NCBI RefSeq assembly: GCF_030512175.1
Contig: NZ_JAULBL010000001.1
Location: forward strand, 434,001 to 498,000
Source: Paeniglutamicibacter sulfureus
GTDB lineage: Bacteria > Actinomycetota > Actinomycetes > Actinomycetales > Micrococcaceae
Reading direction: 5' to 3'
Length of the DNA stretch: 64,000 nucleotides
The translations under genes and the position numbers were made by a program. The notes under the pieces are model-generated. The model searched no databases. It had not been told where the DNA came from and saw only the letters and a list, made by a program, of their open reading frames with translations. Below, one piece after another: positions 36,748 through 45,248 of this stretch. The stretch's first letter is position 1. Each line of letters begins with the position of its first letter.

Positions 36748-36806
36748 TTGTATCAATAAAGTAATACAAACAGGTGGCCGCTTCTTGTGTCAATGGGAAG
36801 GTACAA
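36748..36806 (-). promoter_or_regulatory. Double operator and promoter of module 2
   Basis: Two 8-6-8 inverted repeats: TTGTATCA-N6-TAATACAA (36748-36769) and TTGTGTCA-N6-AGGTACAA (36785-36806), with centres 37 bp apart exactly as in module 1. On the minus strand TTGACA (36793-36788), an 18-base spacer and TTGTAT (36769-36764) form the promoter, again with each hexamer inside one repeat. Confidence 0.78.
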
Positions 36807-36811
36807 AAAAC

Positions 36812-37468
36812 CTAGATTTTTGCACCCTTAAGCACGACATGGCTCAGGAACTCGTGCACATGGGACATTTCCTGCGCGTTCACCGAGTGGAACATGTTGG
36901 TATAAAGCACCTTGGTGACGTGGACGTCACTAGTCGCCCAGGCATGGGTGTATTCGATCTTGTCCTGCGTGATGACCGGATCGGCCTGGTCCCTTCCCCA
37001 GAACACCGGCTTCCGCATTTCCTTGAGCTTCTCGTCCTGGAAGAAGCCCTCGCCCTCTTCCGGCACGGCAAAACCGGAAAGGCCGATGACCGTGGAGATC
37101 GCATCGGGTTGGTGCCGTAGCAGGGACGTCGCCACGGCCATGCCCATGGAGAATCCCAGTAGGCTCACCGATGAATGCTGCTTGCTGACCGGCTCAAGCC
37201 AGGACCACAGGTCGGCAATGGAGTTCTTGACGGCATCAAACGAATAATCCAGGTCCTGCATCAGCGGGAACCAGGTGTATCCAGGACCCAAGGACTGCGG
37301 GGCCCGAACCGAGACAATGGTGAATTCCTCGGGCAACATGGGGGCCAACCCCATGAGGTCCTCTTCATTGGAGAGGTAGCCGTGCAAAAGCACCAGCAGC
37401 GGGGTGCCGGCGCGTTCGGATTCCGGACGGGACCAAATGACAGTGGGGTTCCAACTTGTTTCGCTCAC
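36812..37468 (-). CDS. Alpha/beta hydrolase, phospholipase/carboxylesterase type
   Basis: The 218-residue enzyme has the Abhydrolase_2 fold: LLVLLHGYLSNEEDLMGLAP (oxyanion region), nucleophile Ser in LLGFSMGMAVATSLL (about residue 106), acid in GRDQADPVITQ and catalytic His in LYTNMFHSVNAQE. It is expected to be a cytoplasmic serine esterase with small ester substrates. The start is uncertain: I use the GTG at 37468, which has no clear ribosome site. It is divergent from the SGNH hydrolase with 92 bases between. Confidence 0.85.
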   Translation of the reverse strand: MSETSWNPTVIWSRPESERAGTPLLVLLHGYLSNEEDLMGLAPMLPEEFTIVSVRAPQSLGPGYTWFPLMQDLDYSFDAVKNSIADLWSWLEPVSKQHSSVSLLGFSMGMAVATSLLRHQPDAISTVIGLSGFAVPEEGEGFFQDEKLKEMRKPVFWGRDQADPVITQDKIEYTHAWATSDVHVTKVLYTNMFHSVNAQEMSHVHEFLSHVVLKGAKI

Positions 37469-37560
37469 CAGACCAGTCAAGCAGAAGAAAGCAGCATTCG
37501 GCGATCCACCAAGAAAGCTACGCTTAGGTAACTTACGTATTCTTTGATAAGAAGATCTTC

Positions 37561-38421
37561 GTGAACAACGTGATTGAAACACCTTCCGCAGCTTCGACCC
37601 CACCGAGCACCGGAAGGCATCCGTGGAGTCGCTACGTCGCCCTGGGGGATTCCTTCACGGAAGGCGTTGGCGATGACGACCCCCGCAGCCCCGGGAACTA
37701 CCGCGGCTGGGCCGACCGGGTTGCCGAACAGCTCAGCGAGGGTGTCAATGATTTTGCCTATGCCAACCTGGCCATTCGGGGACGACTCATCACCCAGATC
37801 TTTGACGAGCAGGCGGGGCCCGCACTGGAGCTGAAGCCGGACCTCATCAGCTTGTGCGCCGGCGGCAACGACGTGATTCGCCCGGGCGGCGACCCTGATG
37901 CCATCGCCGACAAGCTCGACGCGCTCATGCGGGTATTGGCCACCTCAAATGCCACGATCCTGCTTTTCACCGGTCCCGATATCCGAGACACCCCCGTATT
38001 GGGCGGAATCCGGGGCAAGGTTGCCATTTACAACGAAAACGTGCGCACGATCGCGGCCCGCTACGATGCGGTGGTGGCGGACATGTGGTCGCTGCGCGAG
38101 TTGCACCAACCGCGCATGTGGGCGGATGACCGATTGCATTTCTCGCCTCTGGGCCACCACACCATCGCGGCAATGGCTCTGGATGCACTGAACGTCCCGC
38201 ACCAGCTGAAACAGCTCGAACCGTCCGAGGCCGAGATCAAGAACTGGCGCGATGCCCGCCGCGACGACCTGATTTGGGCGCGCACGCACCTGGCGCCATG
38301 GGTACTGCGCCGCCTCCGCCACCAGTCCTCCGGTGACGGCGTCCTGCCGAAACGACCGCTCGCCACTCCCTTTACCGAGCAGCCGCCCAACTCGTCCCTC
38401 GGCAACGGTCCCGCGATCTGA
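37561..38421 (+). CDS. SGNH/GDSL-type esterase
   Basis: A 286-residue hydrolase with block I YVALGDSFTEGVGDDDP (nucleophile Ser), block II Gly in NLAIRGRL, block III GGNDVIRPGG and block V DRLHFSPLGHH (Asp and His). No signal peptide is seen, so it is cytoplasmic. The C-terminus (about 235-286) is a basic, low-complexity tail. The start is a GTG; a second GTG nine bases on is also possible. Confidence 0.9.
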   Translation: MNNVIETPSAASTPPSTGRHPWSRYVALGDSFTEGVGDDDPRSPGNYRGWADRVAEQLSEGVNDFAYANLAIRGRLITQIFDEQAGPALELKPDLISLCAGGNDVIRPGGDPDAIADKLDALMRVLATSNATILLFTGPDIRDTPVLGGIRGKVAIYNENVRTIAARYDAVVADMWSLRELHQPRMWADDRLHFSPLGHHTIAAMALDALNVPHQLKQLEPSEAEIKNWRDARRDDLIWARTHLAPWVLRRLRHQSSGDGVLPKRPLATPFTEQPPNSSLGNGPAI

Positions 38422-38561
38422 GCCCCTCGGCGACAGGGTCCGCGTGTTGCCACGGTTATACCCTGCGAGATGAAAATTCGCAGGCGCGCCTGAAGTCCAT
38501 TACCGACCAGGATCCGCGCACAGCCTGAATTGCATCTCCCAACCGGACCATGCCCCTTGAG

Positions 38562-39740
38562 CTACCCGGCGTCGGCCTGAATGTCGGGTTCCCGGACGAA
38601 AACGCGCTCGCCCAGGGCATCGCCAAGTTGCTCGATGTCGGTGAGGAAGCCATCGTGGCCAATCGGCGAGGTGATGTACTGGACCTTGCAGGGATTCGGC
38701 AGCAACGCGGCAAGTCGCTCAGACTGCTCGGGCCAATACAGGCGGTCCGAATCCACGGCAGCCACCAGGACATTTACCTCTGCCAGTCGCGCAAGGGCGG
38801 CCTCGATGGACTCGTGGCCCCTGGCAATGTCATGGCTCATGAGGGCCTCGGTCAGCACCAAATAGCTGTTGGCGTCGAAGCGGCCCACCAACTTGCTTGC
38901 CTGGTGGTCAAGGTAGCTTTCCACCTGGTATCGACCGCGGTCAAGACCGGGACTTGAGACAGGCAGTTCGTCGCCCTGCGGCATCCGCCCGAACCGAACG
39001 TCGAGTTCCGTCGCTGTCCGGTAGGTGATGTGGGCAATCCGCCGGGCAATCCCCAACCCGGCCGACGGAATGAGCTCGTTGGCGTAGTAATCGCCGCCGG
39101 CGAACTCCGGGTCCAACTTGATGGCGGCGGTCTGCGCCTGTGCGAAGGCGATCTGCTCGGCCGAGGACTCGGCCGAAGCCGCCACCACCACGCAGTTCCT
39201 GACGCGTTCAGGGAATTCGACGGCCCACTCCAGGGCACGGGCACCGCCCATGGATCCACCCAGCACCGTGTGCCACGCAGCGATACCCAGCTCGTCGGCC
39301 AGGCGTGCCTCCAGCCGCACCGAATCCTTGATGGTCGTGAAGGGGAACCGTGATCCCCAGGGGACCCCGTCCGGGTCAAGGCTGGCCGGGCCGGTGCTGC
39401 CGGAGCAACCGCCGACCATGTTGGCTGCAACCACGAAATATTTATCGGTGTCCACCGTCTTGCCCGGTCCCACAAATCCGTCCCACCAGCCGGGTTCCGT
39501 CGAGGCTCCACGGGCGACATGGCTATCGCCTGTCAGTGCATGGGCGATGAGGACGGCGTTGGAGGCATCTGCATTCAGCGTGCCCCAGGTCTCGTATCCC
39601 AGTACGATTTCCGGCAGCGTCGCCCCGGTCTCGAACGTATAGGAACCGGTTTTCAGGTGCTGCAGGATGCCGTCGGGGGCATAGTCCAACGCCGCTGCCG
39701 TTTCTGCGTCATAAAGGACCACGTTTGTCTCCACACTCAC
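38562..39740 (-). CDS. metX: Homoserine O-acetyltransferase
   Basis: MetX transfers acetyl from acetyl-CoA to homoserine in methionine synthesis. The 392-residue alpha/beta-hydrolase-fold protein has GPGKTVDTDKYFVVAAN, GGCSGSTGPASLDPDG, the nucleophile Ser in VLGGSMGGARALEWA and the His in SPIGHDGFLTD. The GTG start overlaps the metY stop (GTGA). It shares the SAM-IV riboswitch transcript with metY. Confidence 0.96.
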   Translation of the reverse strand: MSVETNVVLYDAETAAALDYAPDGILQHLKTGSYTFETGATLPEIVLGYETWGTLNADASNAVLIAHALTGDSHVARGASTEPGWWDGFVGPGKTVDTDKYFVVAANMVGGCSGSTGPASLDPDGVPWGSRFPFTTIKDSVRLEARLADELGIAAWHTVLGGSMGGARALEWAVEFPERVRNCVVVAASAESSAEQIAFAQAQTAAIKLDPEFAGGDYYANELIPSAGLGIARRIAHITYRTATELDVRFGRMPQGDELPVSSPGLDRGRYQVESYLDHQASKLVGRFDANSYLVLTEALMSHDIARGHESIEAALARLAEVNVLVAAVDSDRLYWPEQSERLAALLPNPCKVQYITSPIGHDGFLTDIEQLGDALGERVFVREPDIQADAG

Positions 39741-41080
39741 CGGGTACCCTGAAATTCAACATCGGCAGAGGTGGCCACTGATTCGAAGCCAACCTTCAGG
39801 TCGCCGATGATGTCGGCAATATTCTCAATGCCGACGCTCAAGCGGACAAGTCCCGGGGACACGCCTGCGGCAACCTGCTCCTCCTCGGTGAGCTGCGCGT
39901 GGGTCGTCGACGCCGGGTGGATAACCAGCGAACGCACGTCGCCCAGGTTGGCGACATGGGAGTGCAGCGTCAGCGCATCGACAAAGCCCTGGCCCGCCTC
40001 GCTCCCGCCGGAAATCTCGAACGAAACAATGGCGCCAATGCCCTTGGGTCCATACTTGCGCCCGCGCTCGAACCACGCGCTGGATTCGATCCCCGCGTAG
40101 TGGACGCGCTGCACCTGTGGTTGTGTCTCCAGCCATTGTGCAACTTCCACGGCGTTGGAGACGTGGCGCTCCATGCGCAGCGACAGCGTTTCCAGCCCCT
40201 GGGCAATCAGGAATGCATTGAACGGGGAAACTGCCGACCCGAGGTCGCGCAACAGTTGCACGCGTGCCTTGAGGACGTAGGCAAGGTTGGCGCCTAGTGC
40301 ACCGTTGACGCCGAGGTCCCGGGCGAAGACCAGGCCGTTGTACGACTCGTCGGGGGTGTTGAAGCCGGGGAATTTCTGCGGGTCGGCGGCAAAGTCGAAA
40401 TTGCCCGAGTCAACAATGACACCGGCGATTGCCGTTCCGTGTCCACCGAGGTACTTGGTGGCGGAATGGACCACGATGTCGGCTCCCCACTCGATGGGGC
40501 GGATCAGGAACGGCGTGGCCAAGGTGTTGTCAACGATCAGCGGCACACCTGCCTCATGCGCAATGGCGGAAACGGCTTCGATGTCCAGCACGTCCTGGCG
40601 CGGGTTGGAAACCACTTCGCCGAAGAACGCCTTGGTGTTGGGTTGGACGGCTGATCGCCAGCCTTCCAGGTCATCCGGGTCCGAAACAAAGGTGACTTCG
40701 ATGCCCAGCTTGCGCAGCGAGTGCTTGAACAGGTTTTGGGTTCCGCCGTAGAGGCTCGGGCTGGCCACGATGTGGTCTCCGGCCTCGGCAAGGTTCAGGA
40801 TCGAATAGGTGGTGGCAGCTTGTCCTGAGGCCAACAGCAGTGCGCCAACTCCACCTTCGAGGCTGGCAATGCGCTGCTCAACGGCGTCCTGCGTGGGATT
40901 TCCGATACGCGTGTAGATCGGCTCGAGCTCGGCCAGTGCAAAACGTGCAGCGGCGCTTTCGGCGCTCGGAAACACGAATGACGACGTCTGGTAGATGGGC
41001 AGTGCTCGTGCACCGGTTGCGGAGTCGGGCTCCTGTCCCACGTGGATCTGGCGGGTTTCAAAGGACCAGTTGTTAGACAT
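39737..41080 (-). CDS. metY: O-acetylhomoserine aminocarboxypropyltransferase (sulfhydrylase)
   Basis: This PLP enzyme makes homocysteine from O-acetylhomoserine and sulfide. The 447-residue protein has ETRQIHVGQEPDSATGARAL at the start, YTRIGNPTQDAVEQRIASLE, the PLP Lys in VVHSATKYLGGHGTAI (about 209) and SLVIHPASTTHAQL. It is the first gene after the riboswitch and is coupled to metX. Confidence 0.96.
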   Translation of the reverse strand: MSNNWSFETRQIHVGQEPDSATGARALPIYQTSSFVFPSAESAAARFALAELEPIYTRIGNPTQDAVEQRIASLEGGVGALLLASGQAATTYSILNLAEAGDHIVASPSLYGGTQNLFKHSLRKLGIEVTFVSDPDDLEGWRSAVQPNTKAFFGEVVSNPRQDVLDIEAVSAIAHEAGVPLIVDNTLATPFLIRPIEWGADIVVHSATKYLGGHGTAIAGVIVDSGNFDFAADPQKFPGFNTPDESYNGLVFARDLGVNGALGANLAYVLKARVQLLRDLGSAVSPFNAFLIAQGLETLSLRMERHVSNAVEVAQWLETQPQVQRVHYAGIESSAWFERGRKYGPKGIGAIVSFEISGGSEAGQGFVDALTLHSHVANLGDVRSLVIHPASTTHAQLTEEEQVAAGVSPGLVRLSVGIENIADIIGDLKVGFESVATSADVEFQGTR

Positions 41081-41154
41081 ATCTTCCCCTTCAAGGATTC
41101 TAGGGGGTATGCCCGAAGCCGACTCCGGCTGTGGCCGTGTCTTGGCTGGGGGCA

Positions 41155-41271
41155 TTCCCGCGCTTGTCCCACGTCGTTTTAACGTGGGGCCTGGTCTTCA
41201 CCCGGGGCACCCCACCGCGGCGGAGGGTTGCCGTTCAGCAAGCCGGGGCTTTCTGCTGAAACTCATGACCT
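41155..41271 (-). promoter_or_regulatory. SAM-IV type riboswitch upstream of metY
   Basis: Read on the minus strand, the 5' region GGTCATGAGTTTCAGCAG is followed by AGCCCCGGCTTGCTG, CGGCAACCCTCC, CGCGGTGGGGTGCCCCGG and GTGAAGACC. The outer GGTC pairs with GACC, and a second hairpin (CCCACGT with ACGTGGG) follows. This is the core of actinobacterial SAM-IV aptamers that lower met gene expression when S-adenosylmethionine is high. The call is from memory of the consensus, not a covariance search. Confidence 0.85.
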
Positions 41272-41435
41272 TGTCAATAAGTCTGGCCCAGGGCTTCACA
41301 TGTTCGCAACCACATCTCAAATTGTGACAAGTTGGCGGCGATCGCACTAGCCGCAGACGTTTAAAACGACCAACTGAAACACAAGTTAGGTCAACCTAAG
41401 TCGAGAGCCAGATCACAAAGTGCCATGATGGGCAC

Positions 41436-42080
41436 ATGATGAGGCTCGACCATGTAACTTACGCTTGTGGACCCGACGGTCTAGCGGCAACTGCCGCTAG
41501 GATCGGCGCGGTTCTTGGACTCGAATCAGTAAAGGGCGGTGTGCACCCACGTTTTGGTACGCGCAATGTCATCTTCCCGCTGAAGAACAACCAGTACCTG
41601 GAAGTTGTCGAAGTACTCAACCACCCGTCGTCTGACAAGGCACCGTTTGGCCAGGCCGTTCGCGCCCGCTCCGAACTCGGAGGTGGCTGGATGGGGTGGT
41701 GCGTCGCCGTTGACGACTTGGCTCCTGCCGAGGCACGCCTGGGCCGCGGCTCGGTGCCGGGAAACCGGAAATTCCCCGATGGACGGGAACTGACCTGGCG
41801 CCAGATCGGCATCAACGGCCTGATTGCGGACCCGCAGGTTCCCTACATGCTTCGCTGGGATGAGGGCACCGAGGATCTGCACCCCTCAAAGGCACTGGAT
41901 CCTGTGGGGAAAATTTCCTCAATCTGCATCGCCGGCTCCAGCGAACGTGTCGCCGACTGGCTCGGACAACCCGAGCAGTTGCCCGTTGGCGACGTTGTTG
42001 TCGATTGGCAAGCGCCGAACGGGACGCCGGGAATCCTTTCGGTAACGTTTGAAACTCCCACGGGTCCCATCACGCTGTAA
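41436..42080 (+). CDS. VOC/glyoxalase-like domain protein
   Basis: A 214-residue protein with the vicinal-oxygen-chelate pattern of the Glyoxalase_3 type: MRLDHVTYACGPDGLAATAA, FGTRNVIFPLKNNQYLEVVE, then a second half from ISSICIAGSSERVADWLG. Metal ligands are likely the His in LDHV and the Glu in YLEVVEV. The reaction is unknown. It lies divergent from the metY leader and is followed by a strong terminator. Confidence 0.85.
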   Translation: MMRLDHVTYACGPDGLAATAARIGAVLGLESVKGGVHPRFGTRNVIFPLKNNQYLEVVEVLNHPSSDKAPFGQAVRARSELGGGWMGWCVAVDDLAPAEARLGRGSVPGNRKFPDGRELTWRQIGINGLIADPQVPYMLRWDEGTEDLHPSKALDPVGKISSICIAGSSERVADWLGQPEQLPVGDVVVDWQAPNGTPGILSVTFETPTGPITL

Positions 42081-42108
42081 CAAAGCAGTCATGGGAAGCA
42101 CTAGCAAC

Positions 42109-42143
42109 GTGGGGGTGTCCGGAGGTGATCCGGACACCCCCAC
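42109..42143. terminator. Strong terminator after the VOC gene
   Basis: A perfect 14-bp stem (GTGGGGGTGTCCGG and complement, loop AGGTGAT) lies 29 bases past the stop, with AT-rich sequence after it. 42144-42288 contains nothing else I can name. Confidence 0.85.
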
Positions 42144-42288
42144 ATTGATTAATTCCTGGTCTGCTCCGCCGACGGTTACGGCGCCACGCCAAGCGGGGCG
42201 TGAGGGATGCCGGTGGGCCGGATTTCCTCGAGACTATCAATCCGGCCGGAAACCGGCAGTCATCGGCGAAAAGTAATCAAACCGTGCT

Positions 42289-43101
42289 TCAGGATCCCAA
42301 CCCGATTGCTGTACCCACCAGCGCATAACCGACGAATCCCGCAACGTCCAGGAACGCGTGGGCGATAACCAGCGGCATGACCCTGCCTTTCCTGGAATAC
42401 ACGTAGCCGAACACCACGCCCATGGCGACGTTCCCGATGAACGGGCCAACGCCTTGGTACAGGTGGTAGCTGCCCCGAAGCACGGCACTGGCGCAAATGA
42501 TGTGCCATTTGCCCCAGCCCAGTCGCCCGAGGCGCTCAAAGAGGTACCCGACGACGATCACTTCTTCCAGGATGCCGTGGCGGATCGCGGAGAAGACCAG
42601 AATCGGGACAGTCCACCAATAATCGTCCAATGCTGCCGGCACGATGATCGTGGTCAAGCCGAGCGCACGGCCCACCGCATAGACGCCAAGGGTTCCGATG
42701 CCCATGACCAGGAACAACCCGATTCCCCACCCCAGGTCGCGTACCGGCCGCACCAGGTCAAAGCCAAGACTGCCAAACGGATTTCCTCCGGGAATCCGCC
42801 AGAGCAGGTAGAACACCAGCATCACCGGCACCAGGGCAAAAAAGATGTCCAGCAGCTGGTAAGTCAGGTCGAAGTACTGGCGTTGGTTCAATGAGTTGTT
42901 CAGCGACGTCGTCTGTGAGCCCAGGGGCGCCCGAGTCATCTTGTCGATGAGGTTCACGATGGCGTAGATACCCGATCGGCCGAGGGACAACCCCAGAACA
43001 ATAAGCAGCTCGATCTTCAGTCCACGGCGCGTAACGGCGTCAGTCATCGATCTCCCCAACACTTCGCCGAACCGGGTGTTTCCCGACGCTTCCAAACCCA
43101 T
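42289..43101 (-). CDS. CPBP family intramembrane metalloprotease
   Basis: A 270-residue membrane protein with about eight helices and the CPBP (Abi) motifs: ILEEVIVVGYLFERLGRLGW (motif 1 with the Glu pair), SYHLYQGVGPFIGN (motif 2 with His) and VIAHAFLDVAGF (motif 4 with His). The family processes membrane-bound substrates or isoprenylated peptides; the actual substrate is unknown. Starts at 43101 (AGGA upstream) and 43047 (GGGGAG upstream) are both good; I use the longer. It is divergent from the phosphotransferase. Confidence 0.88.
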   Translation of the reverse strand: MGLEASGNTRFGEVLGRSMTDAVTRRGLKIELLIVLGLSLGRSGIYAIVNLIDKMTRAPLGSQTTSLNNSLNQRQYFDLTYQLLDIFFALVPVMLVFYLLWRIPGGNPFGSLGFDLVRPVRDLGWGIGLFLVMGIGTLGVYAVGRALGLTTIIVPAALDDYWWTVPILVFSAIRHGILEEVIVVGYLFERLGRLGWGKWHIICASAVLRGSYHLYQGVGPFIGNVAMGVVFGYVYSRKGRVMPLVIAHAFLDVAGFVGYALVGTAIGLGS

Positions 43102-43165
43102 GCGTTCGATCCTACGTGTTGATCCTGTGTACCCACACACCTGTTGACCTGGAAGGATGGTTGGT

Positions 43166-44011
43166 GTGACCCGAGAAGCGCTGCCCCACGAATACGAACT
43201 GGCCAACGCCCTTTTCGCGGGCCCGGATTGGAAGGCAGCACGAGTCGATGAGGGCGGACAATTCCACCTCGTGCTGGTGGCCCGCGACCAGGCGGTCATG
43301 CGCATGAGTCGCACCGCCGGGGCCGCCGCGGACATGCAACGACGGATGGAGCTGGTTCAGGCGCTGTCGGGCACGTTCAGTTTCCAGTTGCCCACCGCCT
43401 TGAGCCAGGTGTGGCACGGAAAGGATTTCTCCGCCGTCATCCAGCGCTACGTCCCGGGTGCCGCGTATCCGCCACACACCGGTGATGTCGTGCGCCTGCG
43501 CTCGGTTCTTGAGGAACTCGCTGCCGTCGATGTGCGTCCGTTGGCCAACCTACTGGCGCCGCCGTTTTCCTATCGGGGGCCATGGACCGCGCAGAAGATC
43601 GACGCTACCTTGAAGGCCTTGCCCCCGGACCTCGTCGATGCCGCGCGGCGGGTGCTGGACACCATCCCTGCCTTTGAAACGATTCCGGCGTCCCTGGTGC
43701 ACGGGGACCTCGCCGGGCACAACATGCGCTGGCACGACGGCGAACTTCTCGGCGTCCTGGACTGGGACTTGGCCGCCGCCTGGGACCCTGCATTGAACGC
43801 CGCATATCTGGCCTCATGGCACGGCGCGGACGTCCTTGATGCCATTGCCCCGAACCAGGAAGAGGCATGGCGGGCCCGCCTGTGGCTCGGAGCCATGGCT
43901 CTGGAGAGCGTCTTCGATGCGTCGCTGAATCCGAACCGGGACATCGGTGCGTTGATTGACAAGATCAGGCCGCGCCTCGTCGCAGCGGCAGCGGCAGCCG
44001 GCCACGGTTAG
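43166..44011 (+). CDS. APH-family phosphotransferase (aminoglycoside/choline kinase fold)
   Basis: The protein kinase-like fold is shown by the catalytic loop ASLVHGDLAGHNMRWHDGE (Asp and Asn) and the metal-binding LLGVLDWDLAAAWDP. The N-terminal lobe has HLVLVARDQAVMRMSR. The substrate could be an antibiotic or a metabolite; the motif alone does not show resistance. I prefer the GTG at 43166 because GGAAGG is 9 bases before it (281 residues); the ATG at 43157 directly abuts that site. Confidence 0.87.
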   Translation: MTREALPHEYELANALFAGPDWKAARVDEGGQFHLVLVARDQAVMRMSRTAGAAADMQRRMELVQALSGTFSFQLPTALSQVWHGKDFSAVIQRYVPGAAYPPHTGDVVRLRSVLEELAAVDVRPLANLLAPPFSYRGPWTAQKIDATLKALPPDLVDAARRVLDTIPAFETIPASLVHGDLAGHNMRWHDGELLGVLDWDLAAAWDPALNAAYLASWHGADVLDAIAPNQEEAWRARLWLGAMALESVFDASLNPNRDIGALIDKIRPRLVAAAAAAGHG

Positions 44012-44122
44012 ACGGCGTTCGGCCTCAGATCACCGACATAGTCAGGGGCCATTCGCGGGGATGCCGCCCGATCAGGGATGCCGTCCGTGTGGGCGTGCGG
44101 CCACGGGAAACGGGTCAGGGAT

Positions 44123-44545
44123 CTACTCGGCGGTGGGCCGTCGCCGCTGTCGTTTCGTTTCCGAGCGCTGGCCCTTCGCTGCCAGACGCCGCTGCTTCGA
44201 ACCGCGGGTGGGCTTGGTCGCTCGTCGGCGGGCCGGTTCGGGGGCCAGGCCGGAGGCCACCAGTTCTGCGAGTTTGCGCAGGGCGGTATCACGATTGCGA
44301 AGCTGGGAGCGCTGCTCCGAGGCCGACACGGTGATCACCCCGTCAATGAGGCGACGCTCCAGGCGGGTGGCCAGCAACATCCGCTGGGTTTCGGTGAGCA
44401 CCAACGAATCGGTGACGTTCCAGAAGAGTTCGACGCGGCTGTCGGAGGTGTTGACGTGTTGGCCGCCGGGCCCCGAGGAACGTGAGAACCGCCAGCCCAA
44501 TTCCGCTGCGGGAATCGTGAGCGCGGGCGACACCAACAGATCCAT
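44123..44545 (-). CDS. arfB: Peptidyl-tRNA hydrolase ArfB (ribosome rescue factor)
   Basis: A 140-residue release-factor-like protein with the catalytic GGQ in SRSSGPGGQHVNTSDSRVEL and a basic tail (KPTRGSKQRRLAAKGQRSE then KRQRRR), which in ArfB enters the empty mRNA channel. It frees stalled ribosomes without needing a stop codon. It stands alone on the minus strand. Confidence 0.94.
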   Translation of the reverse strand: MDLLVSPALTIPAAELGWRFSRSSGPGGQHVNTSDSRVELFWNVTDSLVLTETQRMLLATRLERRLIDGVITVSASEQRSQLRNRDTALRKLAELVASGLAPEPARRRATKPTRGSKQRRLAAKGQRSETKRQRRRPTAE

Positions 44546-44636
44546 GACTTAAGTGTTGCATGGTGTGACAACGGCCGATGCAACCAGCTCGGTGCCGCCC
44601 TCCGGTTCCTGCCACCGTGTCGCGCGTCCGGACACG

Positions 44637-44690
44637 AAAAAGGAGGCCGGGCTCCGAACCCAGGAATTCCTGGGTTCGCGCCCGGCCTCC
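44637..44690 (-). terminator. Terminator after tpx
   Basis: An outer 11-bp stem (GGAGGCCGGGC with GCCCGGCCTCC) encloses a perfect palindrome CGAACCCAGGAATTCCTGGG. On the minus strand TTTTT follows. It lies 13 bases past the tpx stop. Confidence 0.9.
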
Positions 44691-44702
44691 CCGGCCTACG
44701 CG

Positions 44703-45203
44703 TTAGTTGGACAGTGCCGCGACGGCTGCGTCGTAGTTCGGCTCGGTGGTGATCTCGGGAACGACCTCGGTGTGCAGGACAGCGCCCTTCTCGTCCAGGA
44801 CGACGATCGCGCGGGCCAGCAGGCCCTGCATCGGGCCGTCGCCCAGGGTGAGGCCGAATTCGGCGCCGAAATCGGAGCGGAAGGTCGAGGTCGGAACAAC
44901 GTTTTCGATGCCCTCGGCACCGCAGAAGCGGCCCAGCGCGAACGGCAGGTCGGCCGAGGCGCAAACCACGGCGGTGTTCTCGAGTCCTGCGGCCAGTTCG
45001 TTGAACTTGCGGACCGAGGAAGCGCAGACGCCGGTGTCGATGGACGGGAAGATGTTCAGCACGACGCGCTTGCCGCGCAGCTCGGAGCTGGTCACGTTGC
45101 CGAGGTCGGCACCGGTGAGCGTGAAGTCAGGAGCGGTTTCGCCAACGGCGGGCAGTTCGCCAACGGTCTGGACAGGGGTACCTTTGAGTGCAGTAATAGC
45201 CAT
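44703..45203 (-). CDS. tpx: Thiol peroxidase
   Basis: Tpx reduces peroxides with thioredoxin. The 166-residue protein has the peroxidatic Cys in [18 protein letters not shown] and the resolving Cys in [19 protein letters not shown], both in the standard context. Length is normal. It begins 45 bases after the hutI stop, on the same strand, and ends in a strong terminator, so it may be partly read through from the hut operon. Confidence 0.97.
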   Translation of the reverse strand: MAITALKGTPVQTVGELPAVGETAPDFTLTGADLGNVTSSELRGKRVVLNIFPSIDTGVCASSVRKFNELAAGLENTAVVCASADLPFALGRFCGAEGIENVVPTSTFRSDFGAEFGLTLGDGPMQGLLARAIVVLDEKGAVLHTEVVPEITTEPNYDAAVAALSN

Positions 45204-45248
45204 GCTCCTTGTTTATCACGAAGGTGCCTCCCATCACGAAGCGTTTCG

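Noticed and set aside
38462-38484. Hairpin CCTGCGA/TCGCAGG between the SGNH gene and metX
   Set aside because: A stem of 7 bp without a T run; may be a weak terminator but not distinguishable from chance.
43166-44011. Antibiotic resistance gene
   Set aside because: The APH fold is shared by many metabolic kinases and nothing in the context or sequence shows a drug substrate.
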